Source: Glutamicibacter arilaitensis Re117
GTDB lineage: Bacteria > Actinomycetota > Actinomycetes > Actinomycetales > Micrococcaceae
Direction: 5' to 3'
NCBI RefSeq assembly: GCF_000197735.1
Contig: NC_014550.1
Coordinates: forward strand, 3,038,001-3,102,000
Length of the DNA: 64,000 nucleotides
The notes below the pieces were generated by a model. The model saw nothing but the letters and a program-made list of their open reading frames with translations, had not been told where the DNA came from and made no database searches. Numbering within the stretch: the first letter of the stretch is position 1; the number at the start of each line of letters is the position of its first letter. The position numbers were made by a program, and so were the translations under genes. Below are positions 61,671 to 64,000 of this stretch, piece by piece.

Positions 61671-61869
61671 ACAACTTTTCCTGCTCGTCTTCAGCAGCGG
61701 CCGGCACCCATTAGCGTCGAGTCTTACAGGACGGAGCCAGCCAAATGTCCGGGACATGGCTTACAGTAATAAATAGCTAGGGATACTGCAATGTACAAGT
61801 TTTACATGGGGGTACCTTGCAGCATCTCTGGTTCTCGCTGAAACTCTCGCTTTCCTGAAAGACATCACC

Positions 61870-62832
61870 TTGCCACGCAAACTTTTCGCTGCGCTCTGCG
61901 CGGCAGTTTTGGTGCTCGCTGGATGCAGCGCACCAGCAGAACCTTCTGCACTATCGAATACGCAGATCGCTCAGGCTCCAGACCTGCTGGCAACCGATCA
62001 GCCATTGCTCGTAGAGCGGGCAGCCACCAGCAGCAAGAAGGTCAACCCTGGTGCAAAGCTCAAGGGCCCCAAAGCCACCGCAATGCTCAAGAGCCTTCCG
62101 GTCAAGGGCAAGGCGGCGGCCACCGGGTACAACCGGAACAAGAAGTTCGGCAATGGGTGGAAGGACTTCGACAAGGACAAATGCGATGAACGCCAGGACA
62201 CCTTGTCCCGAGACATGTCCAAGGTGAAGTTCAAGGACCGCAAGAAGTGCACCGTAGCTTCGGGCACCCTGCATGACCGCTACACCGGCAAGAAGATCAA
62301 CTGGAAGGTCAAGTCCGGCAGCGTCGATATCGACCATGTGGTGTCGCTGAAGAATGCGTGGATCTCGGGTGGCCAGAAGCTGTCCCAGACCCAGCGCCAA
62401 GCGCTGGCCAATGACCCGTTGAACTTGATGGCCGCAAGTGCTTCGGCCAATCGTCAAAAGGGCGACAAGAACACGGCTGAATGGCTACCGAAGAACAAGT
62501 CCTTCCGCTGCCAGTACGTCGCAACCCAGATCAGCGTCAAGAAGAAATACGCGCTGTCGGTGACCAAGGCTGAGAAGACGGCCATGTCCAAGGTGCTGAA
62601 GACCTGCCGCAACCAGAAGGCCGCAAAGGTCACCACGATCAAGCCTGCCGGTTCAACGCCCAAGGCATCGCCGAAGAAGAATACGAACAAGGCGCCGTCC
62701 GTCGTCAAGGGCACGGTGCATCCCGGCGCTTATTGCAAGGCTGCGGATAAGGGAAAGCGCGGCAAATCCAAGGCCGGCAAGTACTACACCTGCAAGGCCG
62801 ATGCCAAGGGCAAATTGCGCTGGCGTGCCTGA
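61870..62832 (+). CDS. Secreted HNH-type (DUF1524) nuclease with C-terminal calcium-binding-like region
   Basis: The 320-residue protein, with a TTG start at 61870, begins with a lipoprotein-type signal (LFAALCAAVLVLAGC). The catalytic region (about 105-225) has NGWKDFDKDKCDERQDTL, the HNH core VDIDHVVSLKNAWISG and DPLNLMAASASANRQKGDKN, as in DUF1524 nucleases. A Lys/Pro-rich linker leads to a small Cys domain (GAYCKAADKGKRG, KYYTCKADAKGKLRWR) resembling excalibur-like repeats. It is likely an extracellular or surface DNase for nutrient or competition use. A terminator follows. Confidence 0.85.
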   Translation: MPRKLFAALCAAVLVLAGCSAPAEPSALSNTQIAQAPDLLATDQPLLVERAATSSKKVNPGAKLKGPKATAMLKSLPVKGKAAATGYNRNKKFGNGWKDFDKDKCDERQDTLSRDMSKVKFKDRKKCTVASGTLHDRYTGKKINWKVKSGSVDIDHVVSLKNAWISGGQKLSQTQRQALANDPLNLMAASASANRQKGDKNTAEWLPKNKSFRCQYVATQISVKKKYALSVTKAEKTAMSKVLKTCRNQKAAKVTTIKPAGSTPKASPKKNTNKAPSVVKGTVHPGAYCKAADKGKRGKSKAGKYYTCKADAKGKLRWRA

Positions 62833-62844
62833 GCCAGATCAAGC

Positions 62845-62870
62845 GAAAGCGGGGAGTCATCCCCGCTTTC
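62845..62870. terminator. Hairpin terminator between the nuclease and metal permease genes
   Basis: A perfect 11-bp stem (62845-62855 with 62860-62870) has the loop GTCA and is followed by TTT. It lies between two convergent genes and may serve both. Confidence 0.82.
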
Positions 62871-62889
62871 TTTGCGCTGTCTTCGTTTT

Positions 62890-63765
62890 CTAGCCTCTGG
62901 CGACAAGCGCCTTGCGCCGTCCCTTGCTGGCGATAGCGGTAGCGATGAGTCCCTGCTTTGGACTGAAGAGGTAAGCAATTCCAAAGATCGCCGCTTGCGC
63001 CAAAACCACCATTGCACCGGTCGACGCATCGAGGTAGTAGCTGAGGTAGACGCCCAAGATACCGGCACTGGCTGCGAGGACCGGAGCGAGCAGAAGCATC
63101 TTCCCGAACCGATCAGTGAGCAGGTACGCCGTAGCGCCGGGGATGATCAGCATGGCTACCACCAGGATCACTCCCACGGCTTGCAGTGCAACTACTGAGG
63201 TCATTGCCAATAGCCCCAAAAGCACCGCCCCGATTAGCCGCGGGCTCATGCCCAAGGCATGCGCGTGCGTTTGATCAAAGGCATAGAGGGTGAAGTCTTT
63301 GCGCTTGAGAATCAGGATGGCGAAGGTGATCGCGCCAAGCACCAATACCTGCCATAGATCGCTGGCGGAGACTCCAAGCAAGTTGCCAAAGATGATGTGG
63401 TTCAGATCCACATGGCTTGGCGTGACCGAGATCAGCACCAGCCCGATGGAGAAGAGCGTGGTGAAGACAATGCCGATGGCCGCGTCTTCCTTGAGCTTGG
63501 TGGTGTCGCGTACTCCCCCGATCAGGGCCACCGCCAGGAATCCGAAGACCAGGGCACCGAGGGCAAAAGGGGCACCGGCGATATAGGCCAGCACCACACC
63601 GGGCAGCACCGCATGGGATACCGCATCGCCCATGAGTGACCATCCGATGAGCACCAGCCAGCAGGAAAGCACTGCACACAGTACGGCGGCGATAATGGTT
63701 ACCAGCAGCGCACGCACCATGAAGGTGTAGCTCAACGGTTCGGCCAGTAATTCGATGAGGTTCAT
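62890..63765 (-). CDS. Manganese/zinc-type ABC transporter permease
   Basis: The 291-residue protein has about eight or nine membrane helices and the ABC-3 permease pattern: MVRALLVTIIAAVLCAVLSC, LIGWSLMGDAVSHAVLPGVV and HAHALGMSPRLIGAVLLGLL. A C-terminal MLIIPGATAYLLTDRFGKML segment also fits. It would form the channel for Mn2+, Zn2+ or Fe2+ with the ATPase encoded upstream, which it overlaps by 4 bases (ATGA). The DtxR/MntR regulator nearby favours manganese or iron. Confidence 0.92.
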   Translation of the reverse strand: MNLIELLAEPLSYTFMVRALLVTIIAAVLCAVLSCWLVLIGWSLMGDAVSHAVLPGVVLAYIAGAPFALGALVFGFLAVALIGGVRDTTKLKEDAAIGIVFTTLFSIGLVLISVTPSHVDLNHIIFGNLLGVSASDLWQVLVLGAITFAILILKRKDFTLYAFDQTHAHALGMSPRLIGAVLLGLLAMTSVVALQAVGVILVVAMLIIPGATAYLLTDRFGKMLLLAPVLAASAGILGVYLSYYLDASTGAMVVLAQAAIFGIAYLFSPKQGLIATAIASKGRRKALVARG

Positions 63766-64000
63766 TCCCCGCCTCGCTTCATGGGATCCAGGCCGAAGGC
63801 CAGTGCCAGATTTTCGGCTTGCAGCACCTGATCCGGATGCCCGTGCATCAGCACTTTGCGCATCAAGAGCACCGCTTCATCGGCCAGCTCAGGCAGTGCG
63901 TGCAAGTCATGGGTTGAGATCAAAACGCTGCCTCCGTCATCGGCGACTTCGCGCAGCAACTTGGTGATGGTCGCTTCGCTGCGCTTGTCTACGCCGGCAA
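63762..64000 (-). CDS. Metal ABC transporter ATP-binding protein, N-terminus beyond window
   Basis: About 78 C-terminal residues are visible, running off the window's right edge. They include the H-loop segment GSVLISTHDLHALPELADEA and the tail LLMRKVLMHGHPDQVLQAEN, typical of MntA/ZnuC-type ATPases after Walker B. The stop overlaps the permease start in an ATGA arrangement, so the genes are coupled. Confidence 0.85.
   Translation of the reverse strand, partial: AGVDKRSEATITKLLREVADDGGSVLISTHDLHALPELADEAVLLMRKVLMHGHPDQVLQAENLALAFGLDPMKRGGE

Noticed and set aside
61745..61757. ATGTCC-G-GGACAT palindrome between the metal regulator and the nuclease gene
   Set aside because: It is short, has no second copy near the transporter, and does not match a known DtxR/MntR site that I can recognise; too weak to call an operator.
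1..64000. Prophage, insertion sequence, integron or CRISPR content
   Set aside because: I found no transposase, integrase, terminal inverted repeats, phage structural genes or regularly spaced repeats anywhere in the window.

Overview
The window is a high-GC Gram-positive chromosome segment, most probably from Micrococcaceae (Arthrobacter sensu lato, such as Glutamicibacter). The reasons are strong GGAGG-type ribosome sites, frequent GTG/TTG starts, a heterotetrameric sarcosine oxidase operon, Actinobacteria-type HutU/HutH, a HemD fused to a winged helix, and many MHS, BCCT, ROK and IclR proteins. It is accessory, catabolism-rich chromosome. I see no phage, insertion sequence, CRISPR array or rRNA, and only one tRNA.

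Layout. Positions 1-12.1 kb hold a cut-off ROK regulator, a hydroxyacid dehydrogenase/alcohol dehydrogenase pair with a divergent LysR gene, an MHS transporter, a CHY zinc-finger protein, a universal stress protein, a flavin reductase, a canonical BCCT betaine transporter, and a subtilase followed by a tiny I9-like protein. Positions 12.1-28.2 kb are the metabolic core. purU and the glyA-soxBDAG operon face a GntR regulator. Next come creatininase, a divergent-sequence BCCT transporter, creatinase, a second MHS transporter, an IclR regulator, a cupin and an FMN reductase. Together these encode creatinine -> creatine -> sarcosine (+ urea) -> glycine (+ C1 on folate) -> serine. The creatininase and creatinase promoters share one three-half-site operator placed identically after the -10 box.

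Positions 28.4-39.7 kb hold a SWIM/SNF2 pair, tRNA-Ala(GGC), a VOC protein, an MFS exporter, an EEP-family protein, AlkB, a uroporphyrinogen methyltransferase with an overlapping 13-codon leader, a HemD-winged-helix protein and a PfkB kinase. Positions 39.9-46.4 kb are a sugar or polyol cluster (IclR, two TIM-barrel proteins, two Gfo/Idh/MocA oxidoreductases, ROK) in which the ABC importer is reduced to the tail of one permease. Positions 46.5-52.8 kb hold hutU, dps, a small disordered acidic protein, a DUF3060-type lipoprotein, hutH and panD. Positions 52.8-57.1 kb hold a UvrA-like ATPase and several poorly characterised proteins. Positions 57.2-60.8 kb are a ribose operon (rbsR-rbsA'-'rbsB-rbsK-rbsD) in which one deletion fused the front half of rbsA to the tail of rbsB and removed the permease. 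Positions 60.9-64 kb hold a DtxR/MntR-type regulator, a secreted HNH-type nuclease and a metal ABC transporter that runs off the window.

The strongest points for follow-up are the shared creatinine-pathway operator with its transporter that lacks key tryptophans, the two independent loss-of-ABC-importer scars, the intracellular subtilase with a separate I9-like partner, and the mosaic codon usage inside glyA. All functional statements come from reading translations and motifs; no database search was run.
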